From assembly GCA_963747315.1 (NCBI GenBank), contig CAVVEQ010000006.1:186001-250000 (forward strand): a DNA stretch of 64,000 nt. Direction: 5' to 3'. The translations under genes and the position numbers were made by a program. Within the stretch, counting starts at the first letter, position 1, and each line of letters opens with the position of its first letter. The stretch is from CAVVEQ01 sp963747315 (GTDB lineage Bacteria > Chloroflexota > Anaerolineae > Anaerolineales > Anaerolineaceae). A model generated the notes under the pieces. The model saw only the letters and a list, made by a program, of their open reading frames with translations, was not told the origin of the DNA and did no database searches. Shown piece after piece: positions 40,533-49,967 of the stretch.

Positions 40533-40567
40533 TTGTCCTCTCCATCCCTCTGACTTATAATTCGTCC
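40533..40567 (+). promoter_or_regulatory. Promoter of tsaE with probable leaderless start
   Basis: TTGTCC at 40533-40538, 17-bp spacer, TATAAT at 40556-40561, six bases, then the ATG at 40568. No Shine-Dalgarno sequence. Same geometry as the promoter at 10615-10643. Confidence 0.75.
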
Positions 40568-41062
40568 ATGCCCATTCTTGCCCGGGATGCATTCGAATTC
40601 TTCAGCCGCAGTGCGGAGCAGACCCAGCGGCTTGGTACCCGTCTTGGCAGCCTCATTAAACCCGGCGACCTGATCTGTCTTTCCGGCGATCTTGGCTCTG
40701 GGAAGACCACCCTGGTCCAGGGGATCGCCCGCGGCTGGGGTTCAGTGGACCAGGTGACCAGCCCGACATTCGTTCTCGTAAATGTTTACCGGAGATCGGA
40801 TGGCATGCAAATGAACCACCTGGATGCCTATCGGCTGGCAAATGCTGCCGATGGCGAAGATCTGGATATTGATGAGCTTCTGGATGGAAAGCCACTGATG
40901 GTGGAATGGCCGGAAAATATCCAGCCAGCCCTGCCTGTTGATTGTATTTTGATAAAAATGACCTGGATGGCAGATGAGCAACGCGGGATGGTAATCACCG
41001 CCAAAGGACAGCGCTACAACGAAATGCTTAATCAATTCAAACTGATGGTGCTTGGAGGCTGA
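40568..41062 (+). CDS. tsaE: tRNA threonylcarbamoyladenosine biosynthesis ATPase TsaE
   Basis: 164 residues. Walker A GDLGSGKTTLVQGIARG, VTSPTFVLVNVY, HLDAYRL and LMVEWPE are the TsaE signatures. Partner of TsaB and TsaD in t6A37 tRNA modification. tsaB follows immediately; tsaD is not in the window. The C-terminal extension (MTWMADEQRG...) is slightly longer than the minimal family. Confidence 0.95.
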   Translation: MPILARDAFEFFSRSAEQTQRLGTRLGSLIKPGDLICLSGDLGSGKTTLVQGIARGWGSVDQVTSPTFVLVNVYRRSDGMQMNHLDAYRLANAADGEDLDIDELLDGKPLMVEWPENIQPALPVDCILIKMTWMADEQRGMVITAKGQRYNEMLNQFKLMVLGG

Positions 41063-41731
41063 ATGCTTCTGGCTGTCGATTCTTCCACCCTTTGGATCGG
41101 ACTCGCGCTCTACGATGAAAGCCGAGTGCTGGCCGAGACCATATGGCGTTCCGAAAATCACCACACCATCGAACTGGTTCCTTCGATAGAAAACCTGCTC
41201 CGGCGCTGCAAGGCATCTCCTGCTGATCTCCAAGCGCTTGCAGTCGCAACAGGACCCGGGTCCTTCACAAGTCTGCGCATCAGCCTGGCTGTGGTTAAAG
41301 GCCTGGCGCTGGCGTGCCATATCCCGTTGGTCGGCATACCCTCGCTGGATATTCTCGCAGCTGCCCAGCCACGCCAGGATTCTCTCCTGGCTGCCGTGCT
41401 GCAGGCGGGTAGAGGCCGCCTTGCTGTTGGCTGGTATGATGCTTTTGAAAATGGCTGGAAACCAATCTCACCAGCCAAAATCACAACGGCGGAAGCCCTT
41501 GCTTCCGAGATCAAGAAGCCTACTCTGATTTGCGGGGAACTTACAACCGATGAACGTCAGGTGCTGGCCCGGAAATGGAAAAACGTGGTCATTGCCAGCC
41601 CGGCAAGATCCGTGCGGCGTCCTTCATTTCTGGCAGAGCTCGCCTGGGATCGCTGGAAAGCCGGCCAGGTTTCAGACCCCGCAACGCTTGCACCAATCTA
41701 CCTCCATATCGCTGGAGAGATCATTGCATGA
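41063..41731 (+). CDS. tsaB: tRNA threonylcarbamoyladenosine biosynthesis protein TsaB
   Basis: 222 residues, ASKHA fold: MLLAVDSSTLWIGLALYD, HHTIELVPSIENLL, LAVATGPGSFTSLRISLAVVKGLA. The GPGSFTxLR motif is diagnostic. Scaffold of the TsaBDE complex. ATGA overlap with rimI at the 3' end. Confidence 0.95.
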   Translation: MLLAVDSSTLWIGLALYDESRVLAETIWRSENHHTIELVPSIENLLRRCKASPADLQALAVATGPGSFTSLRISLAVVKGLALACHIPLVGIPSLDILAAAQPRQDSLLAAVLQAGRGRLAVGWYDAFENGWKPISPAKITTAEALASEIKKPTLICGELTTDERQVLARKWKNVVIASPARSVRRPSFLAELAWDRWKAGQVSDPATLAPIYLHIAGEIIA

Positions 41732-42246
41732 GTTTTCCGGCAGTGACCCAAAATTTTCAGCTCCGCCGAATGACCGCCGCCGACCTCGATCCGGTGGCTG
41801 AGATTGATTCGGTATCCTTCAGTCTTCCCTGGCCAAAGAAATCATTTGAATACGAGCTTCGCAACCCGGTATCTCGCCTGTGGGTGATAGAGGCTGAGGA
41901 TGGTGGTGAAGGCAGACGCATAGCAGGCATGATCTGCACGTGGGTGATCGAAGGGGAAGGGCATATCGCTACCTTCGCGATCCACCCGGATTTCCGCCGG
42001 AAAGGCCTGGCCACCAGGTTGCTGGGAACAGCTCTGCTTGAAGCCACCCGTGAGGGGGTAGAATTGGTATACTTGGAAGTCCGGCGAAGCAACCTGGTAG
42101 CGATCCACATGTATGAAAAGTTAGGTTTCAAAACCACCGGGGTCCGGGCTGGTTATTATTCTGACAATCATGAAGATGCCCTGATGATGACGCTTGAAGC
42201 TCTGGATCCAATCCAGCTTCGGGCTTTTCTAGAAGACAATTCTTGA
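41728..42246 (+). CDS. rimI: Ribosomal protein S18-alanine N-acetyltransferase-like (RimI) GNAT
   Basis: 172 residues. RRMTAADLDPVAEIDSVSFSLPWP, acetyl-CoA loop IHPDFRRKGLATRLL (Q/RxxGxG/A) and LEVRRSNLVAIHMYEKLGFKTTGVRAGYY. The WP after SFS and the C-terminal Y are RimI-type features. Context tsaE-tsaB-rimI is the standard one. Confidence 0.9.
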   Translation: MSFPAVTQNFQLRRMTAADLDPVAEIDSVSFSLPWPKKSFEYELRNPVSRLWVIEAEDGGEGRRIAGMICTWVIEGEGHIATFAIHPDFRRKGLATRLLGTALLEATREGVELVYLEVRRSNLVAIHMYEKLGFKTTGVRAGYYSDNHEDALMMTLEALDPIQLRAFLEDNS

Positions 42247-42264
42247 TACGATTTTGGAGCGATC

Positions 42265-42874
42265 TTGGACGGACCAGCTACTTTAATTGAGGTTTCACAA
42301 CAAGTTTCCACCTGCCTGCGATGCAATTTACATTTTTCAAGAAAAAATGCGGTTCCGGGTGAAGGCCCGCCAAATGCAGCCATGCTGTTAATTGGCGAAG
42401 GGCCCGGCTTCCATGAAAACGAGCAGGGCAGGCCTTTCGTCGGCCAGGCCGGGAAACTGCTGGAAGATCTGCTGGGAAGCATCGGGGTAAAACGCGAGGA
42501 AGTCTTCATAACAAATGTGGTTAAATGCCGCCCCCCCGGCAACCGCGACCCGATGCCGGATGAGCTGGCTGCCTGCGCGGAATACCTAAACCGCCAGATC
42601 GAAGCCCTCGAACCCACCGGTCATTATCACCCTTGGACGTTTTTCGATGGCGAAATTCCTGCCCTTTGTTAAGATCAGCGAAGCGCACGGCCGTCCGGTA
42701 GAAGTGAATGGGCGGTTGATCGTGCCCATGTATCATCCGGCTGCTGCGCTGCACCAGCCATCGCTTAAACCCGCTCTTCAAAAGGATTTCCTTCAACTAC
42801 CGGAGTTGATTCGCAGCGGAGCAAAAAAGGTGGGGGAATCCCCTGTGCCGCAACAAGCCGCTCCAAAAAATTGA
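42265..42874 (+). CDS. udg: Uracil-DNA glycosylase, Fe-S family 4 type (one frameshift)
   Basis: About 203 residues. CLRCNLHFSRKNAVPGEG (first Fe-S cysteines), LIGEGPGFHENEQGRPFVGQAGKLLEDLL (motif A), TNVVKCRPPGNRDP with Cys, and YHPAAALHQ (C-terminal His motif). A single shift near 42622 restores VIITLGRFSMAKFLP. TTG at 42265 is taken as start because GGAG lies 6 bases upstream and no nearer ATG precedes the Cys motif. Removes uracil from DNA. Confidence 0.9.
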
Positions 42875-42948
42875 TTCGACCTTCTGGTGCGGTGGAACAG
42901 AGTGGCGCAGAACAATTAAGCTTATTCTGAATCTTGAAGAGGTTATTG

Positions 42949-44267
42949 ATGAATAACAAAGAAGGATCCCTGAAGAAATTCGCCGATCGCACCGCAGTGG
43001 TTGGTATCCTCGGCCTGGGGTATGTGGGACTACCTCTGGCGGTAGTGTTTGCAGATGCTGGTTTCAAAGTGATCGGCATTGATCCCATTCAGATCCAAAG
43101 TGGACGAACTCAACCAGGGGAAAAGCTATATTATCGACGTCCCCACCGAATCGATCGAAAAGCATGTCAGATCTGGTGCTTTTGTAGCCTCCGCTGATTT
43201 CAGCCGCTTGCGTGAGGTGGATGCGGTTTCTATCTGCGTCCCCACTCCGCTTCGCAAGACTGGCGATCCCGATTTATCTTTCATCATCTCCGCTACAGAG
43301 GAGTTGGCCAAATATATTCACCCCGGGATGGTGATCGTGCTTGAATCCACCACCTACCCGGGTACCACCCGCGAAATGGTGCAATCCCGCCTGGAGGAAG
43401 TGAGCGGAATGAAGGCCGGGGTAGGATTTCTTCCTGGCATTCTCGCCCGAGCGTGTGGATCCAGGCCGCAAGGATTTCACAACCATCAACACCCCCAAAG
43501 TAATTGGGGGTATCACAGCTGATTGCGGCGAGGTGGCCACTGCCTGGTACCAACAGGCGATTCAAATTGTCGTGCCGGTTTCCTCTGCGGAAGTGGCTGA
43601 AATGGCTAAACTGCTGGAGAACACATTCCGTATGATCAACATCGGGCTGGTAAACGAACTTTCCCTCATGTGCGACCGCCTTGGCGTGGATGTGTGGGAG
43701 GTGATCGATGCCGCCGCCACAAAACCCTTCGGCTTCATGAAGTTCACCCCCGGTCCAGGTCTGGGTGGACACTGCATCCCGATCGATCCCCTCTACCTTT
43801 CCTGGAAGCTCAAGACCCTAAACTACACCGCCCGCTTCATCGAGCTGGCCTCCGAGATCAATACCGGCATGCCGCGCTATGTGGTCAGCCGTATCCAGGA
43901 CGCGCTGAATACCCAATCTAAAGCGCTCAAAGGCAGCCGCGTACTAGTGCTTGGTGCTGCATATAAACCCGATATTGACGACCTGCGTGAATCTCCCGCT
44001 TTGGATGTGATCCACCTGCTGCAGCAAAAAGGCGCAACCGTTCAATACCATGATCCATTCGTTTCGAGTTTTCAACATGATGGCAGGGCATATTCATCCG
44101 TCACCGACTTGATGGGCGAGGTGAAAAAAGCGGATTGCGTGGCGATCATTACCAACCATTCTGTCTACGATTACCCGGCCATCCTGGAAAATGCCTCCCT
44201 CATCTTCGATGCGCGTAATGCCTTGGGAAAAATGGGGCCAGGTAATCCGAAGGTGATCAAGCTCTAA
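42949..44267 (+). CDS. Nucleotide-sugar dehydrogenase (UDP-GlcNAc/UDP-glucose 6-dehydrogenase family; two frameshifts)
   Basis: NAD-dependent oxidation of a UDP-hexose at C6. Rossmann VVGILGLGYVGLPLAVVFADAGFKVIGID, VPTPLRKTGDPDLSFI, ESTTYPGTT, then KLLENTFRMINIGLVNEL and the catalytic Cys motif PGPGLGGHCIPIDPLYLSW, which resembles WbpA/WecC more than Ugd. C-terminal VLVLGAAYKPDIDDLRESPA. Shifts near 43092 and 43457; about 439 codons. Followed by an overlapping epimerase gene, so the product is probably a hexuronate precursor for exopolysaccharide. Confidence 0.85.
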
Positions 44268-45245
44268 TGTCCGCGTATCTTGTCACCGGCGCAGCCGGTT
44301 TTATCGCTTTCAAAGTGATCGATCTACTGCTGGATGAAGGCCATCAGGTTATTGGCGTGGATAACCTCAACAATGCATATGACCCGCGTATCAAGCACTG
44401 GCGGCTGGAACAGTTGACTCCCAGGAGCGGTTTCACCTTCTATCACGCCGATATCTGCGACCGGCCGCGTCTTGAAGAAATTCAATCCCGCCACCAACCC
44501 TTCGAAGCGATCATTCACCTGGCTGCTCGCGCAGGCGTGCGCTATTCTGTCGAGGACCCCTGGTCCTTTGTGGACTCAAACATTACCGGCACACTCAACC
44601 TGCTGGAACTCAGCCGCAGGAATGGGATCCGTAAATTTGTCCTGGCATCCACCTCGGGGGTTTACGGTAAGAACCCACCCCTACCCACCACTGAAGACGC
44701 GGATTCGAGCTGCCCGTTGCAGCCGTATGCAGCTTCTAAAAAATCTTCCGAAGTACTGGCGCATTCATACCACCACCTTCACGGCTTGGATATCACCGTT
44801 TTCCGCTATTTCACCGTTTACGGCCCCGCCGGAAGGCCCGACCTGGCTCTCTTCCGCTTCATCCAATGGATTGTCGAAAACCGCCCGGTGCTGGTCAATG
44901 GAGATGGCACCCAATCAAGGGGGTTCACCCACCTCGATGATATCGCCCGCGGAACCCTCCTGGGATTGAAAACTCTGGGGTACGAGATCATCAACCTGGG
45001 TGGACATCAGACCGTTACGAGTTAATGAGCTGATCGATAGGGTTTCCAAAATCACGGGTAAACCCGCAAAAATTCAGTACCAGCCTGTGAACTGCGCGGA
45101 TATTCGTGCCAGCTGTGCGGATACAAGCAAAGCCCAAACCCTACTTGGTTGGGACCCAAGTGTTTCACTCGAAGAAGGCATCCCCCGCATGGTGGATTGG
45201 TACCTGCAGGAACGCAGCTGGGCAAACCAGATCATCACGGAATGA
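44267..45245 (+). CDS. NAD-dependent nucleotide-sugar epimerase/dehydratase (one frameshift)
   Basis: Extended SDR: VTGAAGFIAFKVID (GxxGxxA, last Gly replaced by Ala), VDNLNNAYDPRIKHWRLEQL, LAARAGVRYSVEDP, STSGVYG and YAASKKSSE (YxxxK). The segment NAYDPRIK and RAGVRYS resemble UDP-glucuronate/UDP-GlcNAcA 4-epimerases. A shift near 45010 restores INLGGHRPLRVNELIDRVSKI. About 326 residues. Start overlaps the dehydrogenase stop (TAATG). Confidence 0.85.
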
Positions 45246-46600
45246 GAATCACCCCCGCAAGCATCTGGCAGCGCTGGAAAAAAGACGAGATCCTGGGGGG
45301 AGTGATCCGCAATACCGGTTACCTGTTCAGCAGCAACACGGTGACCCTTGGTCTAAACACCCTTCAAACTCTTATTGCCACCTTTCTGCTCGGTCCAACA
45401 TTCTACGGAATCCTTGGCCTCGTCACGTCCTACGCCTCGAGCGTTAACCGCCTTCTTTCCTTCCGCATGGGAGAACTGGTCATCAAGCATGCCGGTGGTC
45501 AGCTCGCGCTCGGCAGGAAAGACAAAGCTGCTGCCATCATCAAGGCCGCCGGTCTGACGGAAGCGGTCACATCGTTGGTCGCTTTTCTGATCCTGATGCT
45601 GACGGCAAGCTGGGCAGCCACGACCATCATAAAAGTACCCCAGGCTGCTCCCTGGATCGTAATTTTCGGTATCTCGCTCCTGGCGGATATCGTCTTCGAG
45701 ACCTCCACGGCAGTCCTTCAGCTTGGAAACCATTTCAAGTACCAGGCTGTTTTGAACCTGGCACAGAGCATCCTGGTGACAGTGCTCCTGGCGATTGCCA
45801 TCCTCTTCCAGGGCACCATTTATTTTGTTCTGATCGCCTACCTGCTGGGAAAAGTTGTTCAGGGCGTGGGCACAACCATCCTTGCCTTCCGCTGGGTCAA
45901 GCCTCTGATTGGTGAGGATTGGATTCATCAACCATTCAGCCTGATAGAGAACCGGAAGGAACTCGGCCACTTCGCCTTCAGCACCAACTTAAGCGGGTCG
46001 ATCAATATGATCATTCGCGATAGCGAAATCCTCTGGGTGGGATTTTTTCTCAATCCCACCGCAGCGGGGTATTACAAACTTGCCCTGGCGCTGATGAACC
46101 TGACCGCCATCCCCGTCAGCCAGATCATCTCCACAACCTTCCCGCACATCAGCAAATCCGCCGCCCGCCATGAGTGGTCCACCCTCAAACGCCTGCTGCG
46201 GCGCACCTCAGCCATCGCCGCAGTCTGGATCGCATTCTGCGCGGTAGGTATGCTTCTTCTGGGACCGCTTTTTTTCATCAACTACAAAGATGGAGCTTTT
46301 CTGCCCACCCTCCCGGGGATGTTCATCCTTTTACCAGGATTTGCCGCCCAGGGAATATTGTTTTGGAACCGCCCGCTTCTGCTCTCATTGGGGAAACCGA
46401 ATTTTCCACTCGTCGTCAATGCCACGCTCGGTGCGGTTAAAATTGCTTTAATGTTCCTTCTCGTTCCCACCTCTGGTTACCTGGTTCAGGCTGGATTGCT
46501 TTCTGGATATTTCTTCCTTGCTGCGATCATCATTGTTTGGGAAGGTCTTAGGGAAATCCGCAAGCAGCAGATTCTCTTTCCACGGCCATTGGAAGTATGA
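45242..46600 (+). CDS. Oligosaccharide flippase family (Wzx-like) membrane protein
   Basis: About 452 residues and 12 or more hydrophobic segments, N-terminal VIRNTGYLFSSNTVTLGLNTLQTLIATFLLGPTFYGILGLV typical of polysaccharide-export MATE/MVF-like flippases. ATG 45242 overlaps the epimerase stop (ATGA). Expected to move an undecaprenyl-linked oligosaccharide outward. Confidence 0.85.
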   Translation: MRITPASIWQRWKKDEILGGVIRNTGYLFSSNTVTLGLNTLQTLIATFLLGPTFYGILGLVTSYASSVNRLLSFRMGELVIKHAGGQLALGRKDKAAAIIKAAGLTEAVTSLVAFLILMLTASWAATTIIKVPQAAPWIVIFGISLLADIVFETSTAVLQLGNHFKYQAVLNLAQSILVTVLLAIAILFQGTIYFVLIAYLLGKVVQGVGTTILAFRWVKPLIGEDWIHQPFSLIENRKELGHFAFSTNLSGSINMIIRDSEILWVGFFLNPTAAGYYKLALALMNLTAIPVSQIISTTFPHISKSAARHEWSTLKRLLRRTSAIAAVWIAFCAVGMLLLGPLFFINYKDGAFLPTLPGMFILLPGFAAQGILFWNRPLLLSLGKPNFPLVVNATLGAVKIALMFLLVPTSGYLVQAGLLSGYFFLAAIIIVWEGLREIRKQQILFPRPLEV

Positions 46601-47724
46601 AGATCGCCTGTATTTCCCCCTCCCGGGTTCCCTCCCGGACAGCCAACTCCATTCAAGCCATGAAAGCCTGCCATGGATTGGCACAAAACGGTCACGAAGT
46701 GCGCCTCTTTCTTCCGGGTGAGGAGCAGGTAGGCTGGGAAACTCTCGCGGGTCCATATGGCTTGGAAACGGAGTTCCAGATCACCTGGTTGAGAAGCCGC
46801 AAGCTCCTCCGGCGCTATGAATTTTCATTTAGCGCAATCCAGAAAGGACAAGCCTGGGGTGCGGAGGTGGTTTATACCTGGCTACCGCAAGCCGGGCTCT
46901 TTGGCCTGGAACGTGGTTTACCCTCGGTTCTGGAAGTTCACGACCGGATCAAGGGATCACTGGGACCGTGGGTGTTCTCCAGGTTCTGCCACCATCGCGG
47001 ACGCAAGCGCCTGGCAGTCATCACCAACGCACTTTTAAAGGTTCTCGAAACCGAAAACGGCATTCATCTTCCGGTGGAGGAAGTGGCGATCACTCCCAAC
47101 GGGGTGGAATGGGATAGATTCGCCAATCAACCGGGACCAAGGGAGGCGCGCGCGAGCCTGGGCATCCAGGAAAAACAAACAGCCGCCTTTTCCGGTCACT
47201 TTTATCCCGGCAGGGGGACCAACCTTCTTTTTACCCTTGCTCAAGCTTTACCTGAGATACAATTCCTCTGGATTGGTGGCCGTCAGGAGGATATTGATCA
47301 TTGGAGAAATCGACTTCAGGCGGAAGCGGTCCAAAATGTTGTGCTTACCGGATTTATAGAAAACAGCCGTCTGCCGCTGCACCTAGCCGCCGCAGAGGTT
47401 CTGATGATCCCGTTTGAACGCCGCATCGAAGGCTCCAGCGGGGGCAACAGTGTGGATATTTGCAGCCCGATGAAATTATTTGAATACATGGCTACCGGAC
47501 GTGCCATTCTTACCAGCGAGCTGCCGGTGATTCGAGAGGTGCTGGATGAATCCAACGCGTGCTTCGCACCCCCTGAAGATCTTCTGGCATGGAAAAATGC
47601 TCTCTCTAACCTTTTCAATGATCCCGGGAGGATGGACAGATTGGCAAAAAATGCCAGGAGGGATGCACAGAATTATTCCTGGAAAGAGCGGGAAAGGAAA
47701 GCGTTGGATTCCTTTCCGGATTGA
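46597..47724 (+). CDS. GT4-family glycosyltransferase
   Basis: 375 residues, GT-B fold. KIACISPSRVPSRTANSIQAMKACHGLAQNGHEVRLFLP at the N-terminus, ITPNGVEWDRF in the linker, and the donor-site SVDICSPMKLFEYMATGRAILTSELPVIREV (EX7E-like). ATGA overlap with the flippase gene. Likely adds a sugar to the exopolysaccharide repeat unit. Confidence 0.9.
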   Translation: MKIACISPSRVPSRTANSIQAMKACHGLAQNGHEVRLFLPGEEQVGWETLAGPYGLETEFQITWLRSRKLLRRYEFSFSAIQKGQAWGAEVVYTWLPQAGLFGLERGLPSVLEVHDRIKGSLGPWVFSRFCHHRGRKRLAVITNALLKVLETENGIHLPVEEVAITPNGVEWDRFANQPGPREARASLGIQEKQTAAFSGHFYPGRGTNLLFTLAQALPEIQFLWIGGRQEDIDHWRNRLQAEAVQNVVLTGFIENSRLPLHLAAAEVLMIPFERRIEGSSGGNSVDICSPMKLFEYMATGRAILTSELPVIREVLDESNACFAPPEDLLAWKNALSNLFNDPGRMDRLAKNARRDAQNYSWKERERKALDSFPD

Positions 47725-47727
47725 ACC

Positions 47728-49266
47728 ATGACACCAGAAAGAAGAAGACTCCTTTTCTTTGCCTTGTTTTCGTTGCTCGCGGGTTTTTGCCTCACCGCGC
47801 TGGTAATTGCACTTGGAAAAGGCGGGTGGAGATCCCAAACCTGGCTCTTTGCGGGTCTGGTTATTTCTACAGGTTTCTTTCTGCTTGCCCTGGCGACCCG
47901 CTGGGCAGGCGGAGAGAAAATCCTCATCTGGATCGTAGCCGGAGGTTTGGTTCTTCGCTTGGCAATCAGCGTGGGATTGACCCTTGTGCTGCCGGTGGTC
48001 GGATATGACAATGAGGAACACAATGCCGGTTATATTTTCGCTGACTCATTCGATCGCGATACCCAGGCATGGTCTTTGGCTGCCTCGAGCGCACCGATTT
48101 TAACATCTTTCGAAAATCAATACATTTCTGACCAGTATGGGGGATTGCTGGCCATATTGGCGCTGGAGTACCGCTATTTCAGTCCGGATACACATAGACA
48201 GATGCTGCCGCTCATCATTTCTGCAACTTTTTTCATGATCGCGGTTCCTTTTCTTTGGAAAACACTTAATGGTCGTTGGAACAAGCGTGTGGCGACCATC
48301 GCCATACTGGTGTTCGTCTTCTACCCTGAAGGAATTCTTCTCGGCAGCGCGCACATGCGGGAGCCGATCCTCCTGGGTCTGGGCGCAATCGCAACATGGG
48401 CGGTTGCTGTTTGGGGGCTAAACCGCAAGGTTTCCATCACTGTTCTGACAATTTGTTCTCTGGCTATCCTGCTCATTTCGTGGCGCTCCGGCGTAGTCAT
48501 AATCGGCCTTCTGCTGGGATGGCTTTTCGTGGACGAGATCATGGAAAAATGGAAACCCTCCCACCGGATTTGGGGTTGGTTATCAATAATCGCAATCTGT
48601 CTGGTGTTTGCACGATTAATATATCCGTGGATTCGTGAAACAGCAGTTTATGATTCCTATCTCAGTGTGCAATCCTCCGGGATTCTACAGTATGTTTTTC
48701 GCCAGATCGGCGCCAAATATCAGCTGCCTGTGGTCACCACTTATGGCCTCACTCAGCCGCTGCTCCCCGCTGCGTTGGTTGCACTTTCCAATCCTCTTGC
48801 CAGCGCAATTGCAATTTTTCGTTCACTGGGATGGTACCTCCTCGCCCCAGCGCTGATCTTCGGGTTCTTCTCATCGTGGAAAGCCAAACCTGCGCGCGAT
48901 CGAAGGTTGCTGATCTGGCTAACATGTTTCAGCCTGGTATGGGTGGTGGTCTCCTCTTACCGGGCTGGAGGGGATACCTGGGATAATCCCCGATACCGGA
49001 CGATCCTCCTCCCCTGGCTCGCTCTCATCGCCGGTTGGGCTTGGGTTTGGGCGACCAGCCGTCGCAATCCATGGCTGGGAAGGATTTACCTGATCGAAGG
49101 ATTGGCAGTCCTCCTGATCACAAATCTTTATTTGACCAGGTATACGGATCTAGGTATCCGGATTAGTTTTTATTTGAATTTTGGGTTGGTCGCGATCGCC
49201 GCCCTGCTGGTCATCGCGATTGGATTTATCCTCGATGCGCGGAAAAAGCGACATAAATTGAATTAG
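47728..49266 (+). CDS. Large polytopic membrane protein (possible GT-C glycosyltransferase or polymerase)
   Basis: 512 residues with about 12 hydrophobic segments. After the second/third helices it has a soluble loop with DNEEHNAGYIFADSFDRDTQAW, acidic residues of the type seen in GT-C enzymes, and later WDNPRYRTILLPWLALIAGWAW. No family is assigned with confidence; position at the end of the EPS cluster suggests a polymerase, ligase or GT-C enzyme. It starts 3 bp after the GT4 gene. Confidence 0.7.
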   Translation: MTPERRRLLFFALFSLLAGFCLTALVIALGKGGWRSQTWLFAGLVISTGFFLLALATRWAGGEKILIWIVAGGLVLRLAISVGLTLVLPVVGYDNEEHNAGYIFADSFDRDTQAWSLAASSAPILTSFENQYISDQYGGLLAILALEYRYFSPDTHRQMLPLIISATFFMIAVPFLWKTLNGRWNKRVATIAILVFVFYPEGILLGSAHMREPILLGLGAIATWAVAVWGLNRKVSITVLTICSLAILLISWRSGVVIIGLLLGWLFVDEIMEKWKPSHRIWGWLSIIAICLVFARLIYPWIRETAVYDSYLSVQSSGILQYVFRQIGAKYQLPVVTTYGLTQPLLPAALVALSNPLASAIAIFRSLGWYLLAPALIFGFFSSWKAKPARDRRLLIWLTCFSLVWVVVSSYRAGGDTWDNPRYRTILLPWLALIAGWAWVWATSRRNPWLGRIYLIEGLAVLLITNLYLTRYTDLGIRISFYLNFGLVAIAALLVIAIGFILDARKKRHKLN

Positions 49267-49270
49267 AAGT

Positions 49271-49576
49271 TCATGCCTGCCAGGGTCCGACCCCGTCCCA
49301 GGCATATTCAAGATGTTCAGCTTTATTTTTGCTAATCTTTTTCTTTACTTTCCGATGAGTCCATTTCATCAAAGCTAATCCCCCAATTTCATCCAACCGC
49401 CTGCCGATCTCCCGTGTGCGCACATGCCGGCACTGATGGTTAAAAGCACCTCCCGGACGTTCTGATAAATAATCCTGTTCAACTCCGATCTGGAACAGCT
49501 CGTTCAGCAGTTTATCCACCTCCCGGGAGCGATCGGCAGGAAATGGTTTGGAGAAAAGATCGGATAAAAATCCCAT
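49271..49576 (-). CDS. Hypothetical small basic protein
   Basis: 101 residues, MGFLSDLFSKPFPADRSREVDKLL...; hydrophilic with KVKKKISKNKAEHLEYAWDGVGPW at the end. AGGTGA lies 6-7 bases before the ATG. Convergent with the membrane-protein gene (4 bp apart). No family recognised. Confidence 0.65.
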   Translation of the reverse strand: MGFLSDLFSKPFPADRSREVDKLLNELFQIGVEQDYLSERPGGAFNHQCRHVRTREIGRRLDEIGGLALMKWTHRKVKKKISKNKAEHLEYAWDGVGPWQA

Positions 49577-49700
49577 AATTATTCACCTGGAATAATTTTA
49601 TCACCCCAAGTTCGTATTTCACCATTTTAAGGCATACACCACATCACAGCCGGCCCGGAGGACATCCAGCAGGTTTACTAAAGCTTTAATGGCATCGTGC

Positions 49701-49706
49701 TATACT
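49701..49706 (+). promoter_or_regulatory. -10 element of the unknown operon
   Basis: TATACT followed by six bases and the ATG at 49713, with no Shine-Dalgarno sequence and no convincing -35. It fits the leaderless geometry seen at tsaE and at 10608. Confidence 0.5.
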
Positions 49707-49712
49707 GATTTT

Positions 49713-49967
49713 ATGTCGACCTTTCAGGAACAATGGGAACCGTGGGCATGTTTCTTGCACCGCTATGCAATGGAAAGACCGGCAGCATTACTTCTGGAAG
49801 CAGCCGGTCCGCTAACCATTCTGCTCGCCCAGTTTATCTATTTGGGTCAACCTTTGCTTGATGGTTCGAAAAAGCAAGCAGATTGGGAAGCCCTGGCTGG
49901 AATGCTCGAGGATCCTGCACAGGCGAAAGCGTTCGCTGCATACTTGAAGGAGGAGTGGATTTCTTGA
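49713..49967 (+). CDS. Hypothetical protein, first gene of unknown operon
   Basis: 84 residues, MSTFQEQWEPWACFLHRYAMERPAALLLEAAGPLTILLAQ...; mostly helical, with an amphipathic central helix and one Cys. No signal peptide. Its 3' end contains AGGAGGAG, the ribosome binding site of the next gene, whose TTG overlaps its TGA. No family recognised; the small size and first position suggest a regulatory or assembly partner only as conjecture. Confidence 0.65.
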   Translation: MSTFQEQWEPWACFLHRYAMERPAALLLEAAGPLTILLAQFIYLGQPLLDGSKKQADWEALAGMLEDPAQAKAFAAYLKEEWIS

